Below are positions 36,501 to 46,704 of a DNA stretch of 47,275 nt, in pieces (the first letter of the stretch is position 1; each line of letters opens with the position of its first letter). This DNA comes from Didymodactylos carnosus (Eukaryota > Rotifera > Eurotatoria > Philodinida > Philodinidae). The stretch is taken from contig CAJNOQ010000545.1 of assembly GCA_905250885.1 (NCBI GenBank), forward strand, positions 1 through 47,275, written 5' to 3'. The notes beneath the pieces are model-generated. The model was not told the DNA's origin. It searched no databases and saw only the letters and a list, made by a program, of their open reading frames with translations. Both the position numbers and the translations under genes were made by a program.

Positions 36501-39500
36501 ACCAACAACCACTGAACAAACATCGCTAATGGAAGTAAATCCTGTTGTTCCATCTGAAGATTCATCTAAAATAACGTCGCATTCACCAGTTGGAGTGTCA
36601 GACACTACAACAACAGCAGCAACTACGATGTCAATAGCACCAACAGTTGTACCCCAAGAAGAACCGGAAGTCGAATGGTAAATAGTTCTGAACATGTAAA
36701 AAAGATTACGTCGATTTAGGTATTGCCCGTTAGTCTCTAATATGAATGTAGCATCTATGTGAATTAATTTAGTTTTTGTAAGAAAAATAAATTAGTTCTG
36801 AGTTGGTATTCTTGTGACCAAAGCATAGAGTAGAGCGCTTAGACGAGAAGTCGGGTAGTTCTAATAAAAAAATTCACCGAATACAATGTGACAATGGTAT
36901 AAAGATGGGTCTGTCGCTCAGGAATTTCGATGCTTTTAATCTGGAATGGGAAAGTTTTAAAAAAACTTAGTCTCGAATAGAAATTTAAGAAAGTCCTAGA
37001 CTTTTAAAGAAGATTGTCGAAACACTACCTGTTTTACTATATTTCTAGGCAAACATTAGTGTTTGATGGACGTGAATTTCGTGTACCGCGAATTTTAGAA
37101 ATTGATCCATCATTTTTGGCTGCATTGCCCGAAGGAATGCGTGAAGAAATCATAACTGATCAAATCAGAAATTTTGAACGACAAGAAAATCAACGACGTG
37201 CAGCTAGAGTAGCAGCGATTGCCGCTACTTCAGCAACAGCTGGTGCTACATCAAGTGGAGAAAACGGAACAGCCTCAGCAGAAAATGCCACTATTCCCAC
37301 CGATGTAGCAGGTGAAATGTTTGGAGATATTAATCCAGAATTTATTCAAGCACTTCCAGCTGAGTAAGTGAATTGATTTTGTTTGCATTCATTCAATTGT
37401 GGTTAATAACAACTAAATCTTTTTTGTTTAGAATCCAAGAAGAATTATTACAAGAACGAAATCGAACGCGTGCTGCGTTGCAAGCAGCAACTGGTACTTC
37501 AACTGATGCTGGACCAGCAGAATTTCTTCGTACATTACCACCACATTTACGACAACAAGTATTAGCTGACATGGAAGACAGTCAGATAGCTGCATTACCA
37601 GATGATATGGCTGATGAAGCACGAAGATTAAGACAAGCAATGGAAACACAACATAGTCAGTATTTACAAAGACATAATTTTCTTGCTAGAAGTCAACATT
37701 TAATGACTTCTATGTTAACAAGTAGTAAGTCTACTTTCTTTATATAGAAATTTTGTTTATTTATCGTTTTTGACATTTTTTTTATTCGTTCATATTTAGA
37801 TGCACATCATGGTACACGTCCAATTCGTATGTATAATTTACGTGCCCTACAAGAAGCACGTAATCGTGGAGAACGTGCTGGCACAAATTGGTACTCATTA
37901 TCACGTGGTGGTAATGGGGCAGTAGGTGCAGCGACGAATGATACAGTTGGACTACGTGGAAGACAATTGTTGGATTATGAATCAATTTGTTGCTTATTAA
38001 TATTATTATTTATCGATGATCAACGTTTAAATTTTACACGTTTACAAAAAGTACTAAAAAATCTTTGTCATCATTCACCCACTCGAGCATGGATAATCAA
38101 AGCTTTGCTATCCATCATGAATAAAAGTACAGGTAAACCAGAATTTGAAATATCATCTACACGTGCAACAACATCATCAACTTCGTCACCACCAACACCA
38201 AATACTTCTGTTACATCAACACCGGGAGCACCAACATTAGTATTGAGTACAACGCCGGATCGAAACCGTTCATCAGTATTTAATTCATCTATAATATATC
38301 CGACAAATAATCAACAGCAACAATTACAAGATTCACAATTAAAACTGATTAATCCATCTTGGCTAACAATTAGTTTTGATAGTGCATTTGGTGCTAAAAC
38401 AAATGTGTTTAAAATACAACGTTTGGGAGGAAAACGAGGCGGACATGTACAGGTTAGTTTTTGGATGGGAATCAATTTTGGGAGAATGCTTGTTAAAATC
38501 CATTATATTTCAAATATTTTATGATTATAACTACCTTGTCATTTTACTTAGGTTTCTGTCCATGCGCAAGCGTGTCCAATAGTTTGTCGACAAGTAATTG
38601 ATGCCTTGATTATATTAGCTAAAATATTTCCAGAATATTTTCTTCCACTAACAAATTCTGAACAGCAACAACAACATCAGCAATTAGCTTTTTCGACACA
38701 TTCTCCATCGACAATTGTTAATAATGATCAAACAAAATCATCAATTTCACCTGAAAAACAAATATCAACTATTCAACAAATATCGACAGTCAAATCTTCC
38801 AGTCGTGATATTTCATTTTGGGAATTATTATTAAAATTAGATCAAACATTTGGTAACAGACTATCGTTAAATCGCCAATCGTCAATACCTTCATCAACAT
38901 TATCTTCTCACACTTCGTCTACACCCACACAACGAACATCTACATCAATTACACAACGTCCTCCTTTACCCACTTCAACAACAGCAGCCACAACCACAAA
39001 TGAAAGTGATTTTGAATCATGTCCATTAGCTGCACTCATGTACATGTTAGATCATCCAATATTAAATAAAAATAATCAATTAATGGATAAACTCTTTAAA
39101 TTATTATCATTGATTTCACAAAGTTTTCATATACATATAACAACGAAAAAAGATATACCAGTACAGTCACCTCCAACAACATCCACACCACTTTTATCAA
39201 ATGTTGAACAAAATCCGTTAACACAAACTCAACCACGCACAGAAATTGCAAATGTCGCTCAAGCATCTATTAACAATATTCAAAATCCAACCTTATCACA
39301 ATCATTACAATCTGCACAAATCAATAATAAAATAATTGTATCCGATGATCAAGTCGTTTTAGGTAAACAACTTGATCTTGTTATCAAAGCATTAATATCA
39401 AAATCGTGTACAGAAGATGGTTTGGAATTTGCAACAATATTATTATTAAATGTTTCTAAGATAAATTTACAAACAAGAGAAAAAGTTTTACGTTTGTTAT

Positions 39501-42500
39501 TAGATGGTATTCAATTATTGGGAAAAAATGTTAGTCAAGAAATAAGGTAAAAAAAACGAAGTTAGATACAAATGAAACGTCTATTTACGTTATGTATATA
39601 TTATTTTTTAGACAACTTCATTGGGAAGTTCAAGATTATCTGTCCAAAAACAGATCAACGGAGGATGAAAAGACAGCTGAAAAACAACAACAACACCATC
39701 ATCCGCTTGACGATTCGTCGTCAAATCTTTTTGAACGATACAATAGTAGTCGAAATATTACAAACAGTACATCAGCAACAATAACGAACAAGCAACAAGA
39801 TTTGCAATTGCCTGCCATGATTATGTTAACATCAAAAACGGCTAATCAACAATTTTTATTACGTATATTAAAAGTTATAATACAATTGCGTGAAGCAAGA
39901 AAGAAAGATCAGGTAGATCAACAGCATCAATTTGATCAAGAAATGCAAGCATTAACAAGACGTTTAGATAATTTAAGACAATCTTTACGAACACTTTCAT
40001 CAGCTAATACAGTATCAGCAACTGCACCGTCATCAGACAGTGGCATGGATGCACTTACACGTGAAATTCAACCTATTCATGAATTAATACAACGTTTAGA
40101 GCATATGCGTACACGTTTAACAACAGTTATGAATACTTCAAATCAACAACAGCAATTCACCTTTCAAAATACTGATACAATTCATGATGTACAAGAAATG
40201 AGACGTTTATTAAGACAATTAGAAAATGTTGTCGATGAGTTTAATGTACCATTATCACAGGCAATGACATCACGTCTAAATGCTGTGCTAAATGATGTAA
40301 CGGTCAACACCACTGCATCAACGGATCAAGCGATCACTACAGCACCACTAGAAACACAACAGCCAAATGCTACGATTATCACAACGGATGCAATGGAAAT
40401 TGGAGATCAAACTGAGCCGAATACAATCAAGAAAACACAATTTCAACAAACAAAACTCAGTGAATTATTAAATATAAATGAATTATGGGATTCTCTAAGT
40501 GATTGTCTAGAAGCATTATCTCAATTACCCGATCCACATGCTGTACTCGTATTACAACCAGCTGTTGAAGCATTTTTTATTTTACATGCAACAGATGCCG
40601 AACGAGAAACAGAAAAAGATGATAAAAAGAAAAAGGTTTGACTATTTTATATTAAAGTCATAAATAAAAGTTAATTTTATAATTTATCCATCTTTCTAGG
40701 ATCGTCAACAAAGTGAAGCAATGGCACATTTAGAATGTTTTGGTCCGGCAGCATCTTTAGTTCAACCATTTGCCGAATCACGATTACCTACTGTGTCAGC
40801 AGTCGAATCTCAAGTCACCGATACTGTCCCAAAACCATCGTCTACCGAAGAAACAACAATGCCACCTACATTAGTTTTAAAAACTCCAGCACAACCAGTT
40901 GAATTATCACCGGATGCACAAAAATTTTTGAATTTTGCTCGTACACATCGTACGGTATTAAATCAGATATTAAGACAAAGTACACAACATTTGAGTGAAG
41001 GACCATTTCATATTTTAACAGATTATACAAATATATTAGATTTTGATGTTAAACGAAAATATTTTCGTCATGAATTAGATCGTTTTAAAGATAATATGCG
41101 TGGTGAAGATTTAGCTGTACATGTACGACGACAACATGTTTTTGAAGATTCATTTCGTGAACTGAATCGTCGTGCACAAGAAGATTGGAAACATCGGTTA
41201 TATATTGTATTTGATAGTAAGTTTTTTTTTAATACATTTATAAGATAGAAAACACAAAAAACTTCATTACATTTGATGATCATTTGTTTTTAAGGTGAAG
41301 AAGGTCAAGATGCTGGTGGTCTACTACGTGAATGGTATTCAATAATCGCTAAAGAAATGTTTAATCCCAATTATGCCTTATTTATGATAAATCCAGGTGA
41401 TCGTGTAACATATATGCCAAATCCATTATCACATTGTAATGCAAATCATATTAGTTATTTTAAATTTATTGGACGTATCATTGCTAAAGCTATTTTCGAT
41501 AATAAATATATGGATTGTTATTTTACACGAGCATTTTATAAACATATTCTCGGTGTACCCGTTCGTTATACTGATATGGAAAGTGTTGATTTAGAATTTT
41601 ATAAAAATTTAGTTGGTCTATTAGAAAGTGACATTCATACACTTAATCTAGACTTAACATTTAGTTTGGATGTTAGTGAATTTGGTGTAAATAGAACAAA
41701 TGATCTAATACCAAATGGTTCAAATATACCCGTAACAAATGAAAATAAACATGAATATGTTCGATTAGTGTGTCAAGAAAAAATGATTGGATCCATACGA
41801 CAACAGATCAATGCATTTTTAGATGGATTCTATTCAATTATACCAAAAAATTTAATATCTATATTCAATGAACAAGAGTTAGAATTATTGATATCAGGTA
41901 TGATTGTAGCTAAGACGTCAAAGAGAACTTATAATGTATTGTTACCTTTCTTTTTCCATTGAAGGCTTGCCAGACATTGATACTGAGGATTTGAAAGCAA
42001 ATACAGAATATCACAAATATCGTCCAAATTCACTGCAGGTATGTTATGAAAAAAAGTCGAATAGAACATCCACAGAGCTTTTTTCGAGCGGGTGAGCAGG
42101 ATACTTCTATTTTTCAGACAATGGAATAAAGTTCAAAGAATTTGCACTAGATTCCAAAATCGAACATTATTTCATCATTTGAAAAAAATAGTGCAGATTA
42201 AGGATAGTTAAAAAGTAAAACTATGATGATGTGTAGTCATAATTTCATTGACTTTTCAACTTTTGAGTAATATTATTCGGAATAATCATTGGAAACTGAG
42301 CGAAAAGGACATGTGTAGAAATATTTAGCGAAATCAGAGCTTTTCTTTACTGCTCACTCATACGACATCAAAACTGAAAAGAAATTTTAGTGCATCAGAA
42401 AAAATTAGCCCTTCCAGGTGACATCATATTTGGAAAAAAAGAGCAGAAAAGACCTAGCTAAAGAATGTGGTGTGATTGTACCACATACTGGATTTTAAAG

Positions 42501-42999
42501 AGCAGAAAATTCTGTTTATTTCAGGCTTCGAACAAATACTTTAAACTTTATTTCAGTGTATAAGATACAAAATTATCTCACTCTCTCTTTCACATCTCTT
42601 TCATTATTGTGACAGATAAATATAGCTTGTCGACATTTTATTTTCTAGATACAATGGTTTTGGCGTGCATTACGTTCGTTCGATAAAGAAGATTTAGCTA
42701 AATTTTTACAATTTGTCACTGGTACTTCAAAAGTTCCATTACAAGGTTTTGCACATTTAGAAGGTATGAATGGTCCACAAAAATTTCAAATTCATCGTGA
42801 TGATCGTTCAACCGATCGTCTTCCATCAGCACATACATGGTAAGTATTATTATATAAAAAAATTTATTAAAATTAAATATATATTCTAAATTATTTTAGT
42901 TTTAATCAACTTGATCTTCCTGCCTATGAAAGTTATGATAAACTTCGTGACATGTTATTAATGGCAATACGTGAATGTGCCGGATTTGGTTTTGCTTAA
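20896..42999 (+). CDS. HUWE1: HUWE1 HECT-type E3 ubiquitin ligase
   Basis: Giant ubiquitin ligase (Mule/ARF-BP1) acting on p53, MCL1, histones, MYC-pathway and DNA-repair proteins in animals. I followed 41 exons in a single frame, 14826 nt or 4941 residues (human 4374), with every GT..AG junction in phase. The start [10 protein letters not shown] matches the HUWE1 N-terminus. The end ECAGFGFA with TAA at 42997 matches the HUWE1 C-terminus. Order: DUF908/DUF913 armadillo-like region (1-1000), UBA (about 1460-1500), UIM-like segment (1505-1530), WWE (about 1770-1845), second helical-repeat block (2045-2450), acidic linker (about 2550-2870), three UBM motifs (about 3365-3530), C-terminal helical blocks, HECT (about 4600-4941). 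The extra length lies in Ser/Thr/Gln-rich linkers. Exon blocks are listed in the following entries. Confidence 0.96.
27561..28174 (+). other. HUWE1: HUWE1 UBA domain and UIM-like segment
   Basis: 27561-27701 codes for a UBA domain with the diagnostic MGFSREH loop and a C-terminal AVDYCVNHP helix. The next small exon, 28097-28174, codes for [18 protein letters not shown], matching the place and the A..LSLGQD core of the HUWE1 ubiquitin-interacting motif, though its usual acidic start (EEDQ) is weak here. Both bind ubiquitin. Confidence 0.85.
29041..29265 (+). other. HUWE1: HUWE1 WWE domain
   Basis: Starts exactly at an exon border. The W residues are in place ([19 protein letters not shown]) and the domain ends with [21 protein letters not shown], as in other HUWE1 proteins. 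WWE domains bind poly-ADP-ribose in several ligases. Exons around it are 28229-28945 and 29041-29865. The rest of 29041-29865 is a Pro/Asp-rich linker, then a conserved [23 protein letters not shown] helical block. Confidence 0.88.
29866..31117 (+). other. 1252-nt HUWE1 intron filled by a transposon
   Basis: Between the donor GTAGGC at 29866 and the acceptor at 31116-31117. Nearly all of it is the hAT-type element at 29965-31030; without the element and one duplication copy the intron would be about 180 nt. A GA-rich microsatellite lies at 29904-29929. Confidence 0.85.
29965..31030. mobile_element. hAT-type transposon remnant, 1066 bp, perfect 8-bp target duplication
   Basis: CTCACTGA occurs directly before (29957-29964) and after (31031-31038) the element. 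The ends are TAGACTCCTGCGGGGCA and the reverse complement of TAGAGTCCTGCGGGACA, an imperfect terminal inverted repeat. A direct repeat, CACGGGCCC[GA]GGCTTAC, lies near both ends (30086 and 30948), and GGGACAAAA recurs, as expected for subterminal transposase-binding sites. It is clearly GC-richer at its ends than the host gene. No intact transposase is present. A weak trace of the hAT C-terminal dimerisation signature may lie at about 30650-30685 ([11 protein letters not shown]). Confidence 0.85.
31118..32624 (+). other. HUWE1: HUWE1 central helical-repeat exon
   Basis: A single 1507-nt exon holding conserved blocks [41 protein letters not shown] and [12 protein letters not shown], and the ESCPAP to KPMETLSR stretch. 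In vertebrate HUWE1 a BH3 motif that recognises MCL1 lies before the RILAELVRSY block. Here that interval is Thr/Ser-rich and I cannot find a BH3-like LxxxGD core. Confidence 0.88.
32931..34720 (+). other. HUWE1: HUWE1 acidic linker, small exons 22-28
   Basis: Exons 32931-33167, 33225-33329, 33587-33808, 33866-33956, 34102-34293, 34507-34564 and 34627-35122. They code for long Asp/Glu runs (for example [14 protein letters not shown] and [14 protein letters not shown]), matching the histone-contacting acidic region of HUWE1. Several exons are under 110 nt. The last exon returns to conserved sequence ([24 protein letters not shown]). Confidence 0.88.
35293..37724 (+). other. HUWE1: HUWE1 linker and three UBM motifs, exons 29-33
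   Basis: Exons 35293-35625, 35684-36055, 36362-36677, 37049-37363 and 37432-37724. The first codes for the [12 protein letters not shown] and TPLARWMEE blocks. The next has a Lys/Glu-rich charged helix ([16 protein letters not shown]) and then low-complexity Thr/Val/Pro. Three ubiquitin-binding motifs follow: [35 protein letters not shown] (split by an intron) and [16 protein letters not shown], each with the core Leu-Pro. Confidence 0.88.
37800..41168 (+). other. HUWE1: HUWE1 C-terminal helical region, exons 34-37
   Basis: Exons 37800-38452, 38552-39546, 39612-40635 and 40700-41216. Conserved blocks are [96 protein letters not shown] and [12 protein letters not shown]. Ser/Thr/Gln-rich linkers between them are longer than in vertebrates. 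Confidence 0.88.
41169..42999 (+). other. HUWE1: HUWE1 HECT catalytic domain
   Basis: Exons 40700-41216 (end), 41295-41897, 41965-42038, 42649-42839 and 42900-42999. N-lobe: [15 protein letters not shown] appears here with Ser for the first Gly; the [20 protein letters not shown] block and YTDMES follow. C-lobe: [43 protein letters not shown]. The thioester Cys is residue 4909, 32 residues from the end as in human HUWE1. Its codon is split TG/T by the intron 42840-42899. All core residues look intact, so the ligase should be active. Confidence 0.94.
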
Positions 43000-43560
43000 T
43001 ATCTCGCTTTCTCTCATTCTCTGTTCTTTTCTACTATGTTTTTTTTTTATTGTCATTACTACAGATAGCTGTCTTTCCTTTGTTGTTATAGCACTTCTTT
43101 CTCATGTCACACACTTTTGTTCTTTCTATTATTTTCTTCTCCAAAACGTAAAGTTGAAGCGTGCGTTGCAGACAGTGAACTCTCTCTCTTTCTCTCTCTC
43201 TCTCTCTCATTCTCTCTTGAATTAATGCCGGTCGTTTCTTTTTTTTACACGCAGAAAAACTGAATATTTCTCTCACTCTTTGTTATTGTTATGTTTTTCT
43301 CTCCAAATGCATTCCTGCTGTTTTTAATTATTGCGGTGTTCTAGTCCGCGCTATTATACAAACGTTATCCCTATGGTCTATTTTTTTTTGTTATAAACGC
43401 AGACATAAACATTAAAGTTGTAGCAGATCAGAGTTAGTTGTTGTTTGCTGGTTTTTTACTTTTATTCATGTCGGTTACGTTTTTTCTCTTTTGAATTGCA
43501 TGTGTTTGCTGTCTTTATATTTTATCGTAAAATGTAAATAAACAAGAGGTCAATTTGACT
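43000..43560 (+). other. HUWE1 3' UTR
   Basis: A T- and CT-rich stretch following the TAA stop, with a CT microsatellite at about 43181-43220. It ends with an AATAAA at 43537-43542. The frames at 42971-43276 lie in this CT-rich DNA and are artefacts. Confidence 0.7.
43537..43542 (+). promoter_or_regulatory. Polyadenylation signal of HUWE1
   Basis: AATAAA in the context TGTAAATAAACAAG, about 540 nt after the stop, the first canonical signal I see on this strand. Confidence 0.6.
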
Positions 43561-44719
43561 TAATAACTTGATAAACATTGCAAAACTAAGTCTATAAAAA
43601 AATCAAATTGAAAATGAAGTATACGAAAATTCATTTTACAGCATTAGGAGAACAAAAGATATGTGGCAATAATAAATCGACTCGAAGAGAATTTATAATA
43701 TTTATTTAGGAAAAGGTAAAATTCTTCTTTCTCATATAGCAAGACAATAGCAGACACATTCCAAGTTTTCGTTCAAAACTTAGAAAATCTTTTTAGTAAT
43801 AGGGAAATAACACGAAATTTATTTACAAAGAAAAAAAAACAAATATTGATACATTTGATCAAATTTTTTTTCTTCTTAGGGTGACATTTTGTACCATATT
43901 TAGCTTTGTTTTCCTCTACATGGACACCTAAGCGTATTACAAGTGTCATTACACAAGAACATGCTTTTTCAAGACCTTTATCTCAAACTCAAAAATTATT
44001 TTGCGCAGTAGTCACGTTAATTTGCACAGACGAGATACTCACTTAAACATATCAGATAATGAAACTATTGACTATAACTTAATTGAAACAGATTTGTAAT
44101 ATGTTGATATCAGTGATACTAAAGTTTTGAACTGTGTGACATGGGTGAATGGAATCTATAAATTAGCAATGCATGTGATGGTATATGCCGAAAATAGCGA
44201 CAGTTGCAAAAATTTATTCCTATTGAATCATGACCATGTTTAACTTAGTTCCAACTTAACTTAAGTCATGCTTAACTGTTTTTTGTAAAACAGATTAAGA
44301 TTTGCCTTACTCACTTAAGAATTTACTGCATCTATTTTCTACTTTTCTGCGTCTTTCGCACAAACAATATACTCTTACGTTAAAATGCGTTCGTGTTAAG
44401 CACGACTATGCAGTACTATTAGGAATCTGTAACGGGTCGTTTGACAGCATTTTCTTACATATTTGTATGCTAAAACAGAATGGTATGTAGAATGCACCCG
44501 AAATTCCACTAGAATGTTATAAACCCGAAGTGTTACATTAAACCCTTTTTGATACGTACGCAAGGATCGCGTAATTTCATACGAAAACGTTAGCAATGCA
44601 ACGCGTTTATCAACACCCAAATTTCTACATGAGCAGTTTAATGCTTGTTCAAGTCACAGTTGTAACATAAGTCTAACTTAAATTTGTCTTAACATTTTTG
44701 GTGAAACACGCTTCAGTAT
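43561..44719. other. Gene-free stretch
   Basis: No supportable gene or RNA. A weak direct similarity exists between 44256-44292 and 44671-44708 (AACTTAA...CTTAAC...GTAAAACA-like), possibly ends of an old repeat unit. Confidence 0.4.
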
Positions 44720-44990
44720 AGTAGCTGCCGCTTACAGTCGTGACTCGGCATATTAAAATAAAAAACGATATATTTACGGTGGTCCGTATGGGTTACCGCA
44801 TACGAACGTCCGTTTACAATATATTTTACGTGAGATATGAACCGTTTTATGGGTGTGTGCGGGGATAATACATGCTGTTTACGGTCAGTATTTCACCGTT
44901 TACTGCCGTAATGGTGCCGTTTTTTTATCGTTTACTGGCGTATTATGGGCCGCAAGCCGTTTTGACCGTCCTGGGTAGTTTTGGCGAGCG
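44720..44990. repeat. GC-richer patch with repeated CCGTTTAC words
   Basis: Visibly richer in G and C than its surroundings. CCGTTTAC occurs at 44810-44817 and 44896-44903, with close variants TTTACGG at 44773, GTTTACGGTC at about 44878, GCCGTTTT near 44930 and TCGTTTACTGG near 44937, plus a CGTATG..CATACG inverted pair at about 44784-44806. It looks like a degenerate satellite or transposon end; no coding sequence. Confidence 0.5.
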
Positions 44991-45927
44991 CAATCTAAGA
45001 TATGACTGAATTCCAGTTTTGGCTACAACATACATATATACGCATATCATCGGGAATTACTCTTGTGTCGTCTCGTCTCATTTTGTGAATGATGAATGTA
45101 ATCATATGTTACACAGAATCATTAACACAAACAGTTAATCGTACGAAAGTCTATGGTAATTGTGATAATAAATTGAGGGAATACAGAACTGGTGCTTTGT
45201 CTAGAGCTGAATTTGCAATTAAATGTGTTAGTAATGTAAAATTAGTGTTTCATGCAAACTGTAAATAAAATAGTTAATGAAACTCATTATCTTAATTAAT
45301 TATATTAATATTGAAAAACATACAGTTGATAGAAAGAAATAGATAGTGATAGAATAAATAGAATGATAAATAAAAATAAAAGGGACGAAACAAGTACGGG
45401 ACAAAATAAGAGGATACGATCATCAGTCGAATAGAACCATCAACTTCAAGTGTATAACACAGTGAAAAGTTACCAAAAGAGTGCAAAATTTCTTCGATTC
45501 TGATTGACTGCTCTGTGCTTTTTCGTTCAAGGTTAATGTGTGTGCTTTAACGGTCACTCTATTAACTGTAGCGTCGCATTGATCAGTTTACTACTCTGTC
45601 TAGGTCAAGATAATTAAACTGAATAAAAATTATGACACCTCCTTCGACGTATGGACATCGACGGTGTCGCTCTCATGATCATTACAAACTTATATATGAA
45701 ACTATCCATATATTCTGTGATACTAAGCGGAGCCAGTTTCCGCTAAAATTTGAAACACTGGTATAGTAGCGATGCATCATAGAGACAGGACCCCATCAGG
45801 TAAAATCGTGCAATAACTATAATAGTTCAGTCTTTATATATTTATTGGCCGAGTCCAACCAATCATAAAGTCACAATTTGAAGACTTGGTTGGGCCAATC
45901 ATTTTGAGCTTTTGTTGCGTTTAGGCA
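44991..45927. other. Gene-free stretch
   Basis: AT-rich, no recognisable gene. The 64-codon minus frame at 45292-45486 is Phe/Tyr/Ser-rich and unsupported. Confidence 0.4.
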
Positions 45928-46285
45928 CACTGTTCGGGGAAAAGCATACTTTTAGTAAAAGCACACTTAAACTGTGCCAATGACATGGAAAAAGTGTATC
46001 GAAGTATGCTTTTTATGTGCTGCTAGCATGCTTTCACCGTGCCACTTACACATTTCTAGTGTGCTTTTGGCACACTACGGTAGCATTTTTGGACACTTTT
46101 TGTGTGCCACTTCTAAAAGTGTATCATCGGCACACTTTAAGTGCGCTAATGATGCTAAAGTGTGCCAAAAACACACTAGAAATGTGCCAGTGGCAGGGTA
46201 AAAGCATACTTCGGTACACTTTTTCCATGTCATTGGCACAGTTTAAGTGTGCTTTTTCTAAAAGTATGCTTTTCCGGGATAGTGC
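45928..46285. mobile_element. Near-perfect palindromic foldback MITE, about 358 bp
   Basis: The two halves are reverse complements over almost their full length. For example, AAAAGCATACTTTTAG at 45941 and CACTTAAACTGTGCCAATGA followed by CATGGAAAAAGTGTA on the left are mirrored at 46205-46276 on the right. GTGTGCC/GGCACAC words recur throughout. The outer ends read CACTGTTCGGGG and, on the other strand, CACTATCCCGG. The plus-strand frames at 45974-46298 are by-products of the palindrome. Confidence 0.8.
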
Positions 46286-46704
46286 AGACCCATTTTAACT
46301 GGATCAGTAGAAAGTTACCTAACTTCAATCATGCCATAGCAAGCTTTAAGTTGAGTAAATCTCTTATCTTGTTTCGAGAAACTTGGTTAATTTTGTTGTA
46401 GTTTTTTTCAAATGAAAGTTTGTCTTACATCAGAATGGGTAATTTTATAAGCGTTTTTGGAGGAAAACGCCGCTTATACACGATTATTATAATATACCTT
46501 CAGTATGCATGTCTTCTGATTGCCACGCGTGGATTTCAGTCTACTTTAAAAAAATAGACGTTTAAACGAAAAGATTGGAACACACGACATTAGTTTAAAC
46601 TACTCTCCAGTAAACGTACTTGATGATCATCAAGTCTTGATCCAAATACCTGCAGTACTTTGAAGGATTGGTGAGTAATTTTAAAACTACCTACTTGCTA
46701 TATA
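46286..46704. other. Gene-free stretch
   Basis: Nothing recognisable between the palindromic element and the Tc1-like terminus. Confidence 0.4.

Noticed and set aside
42971..43276. Frames on both strands after the HUWE1 stop
   Set aside because: They are CT/GA microsatellite translations in the 3' UTR.
45974..46298. Two overlapping plus frames with cysteines, as small secreted proteins
   Set aside because: They lie wholly within the palindromic element and reflect its repeated GTGTGCC words.
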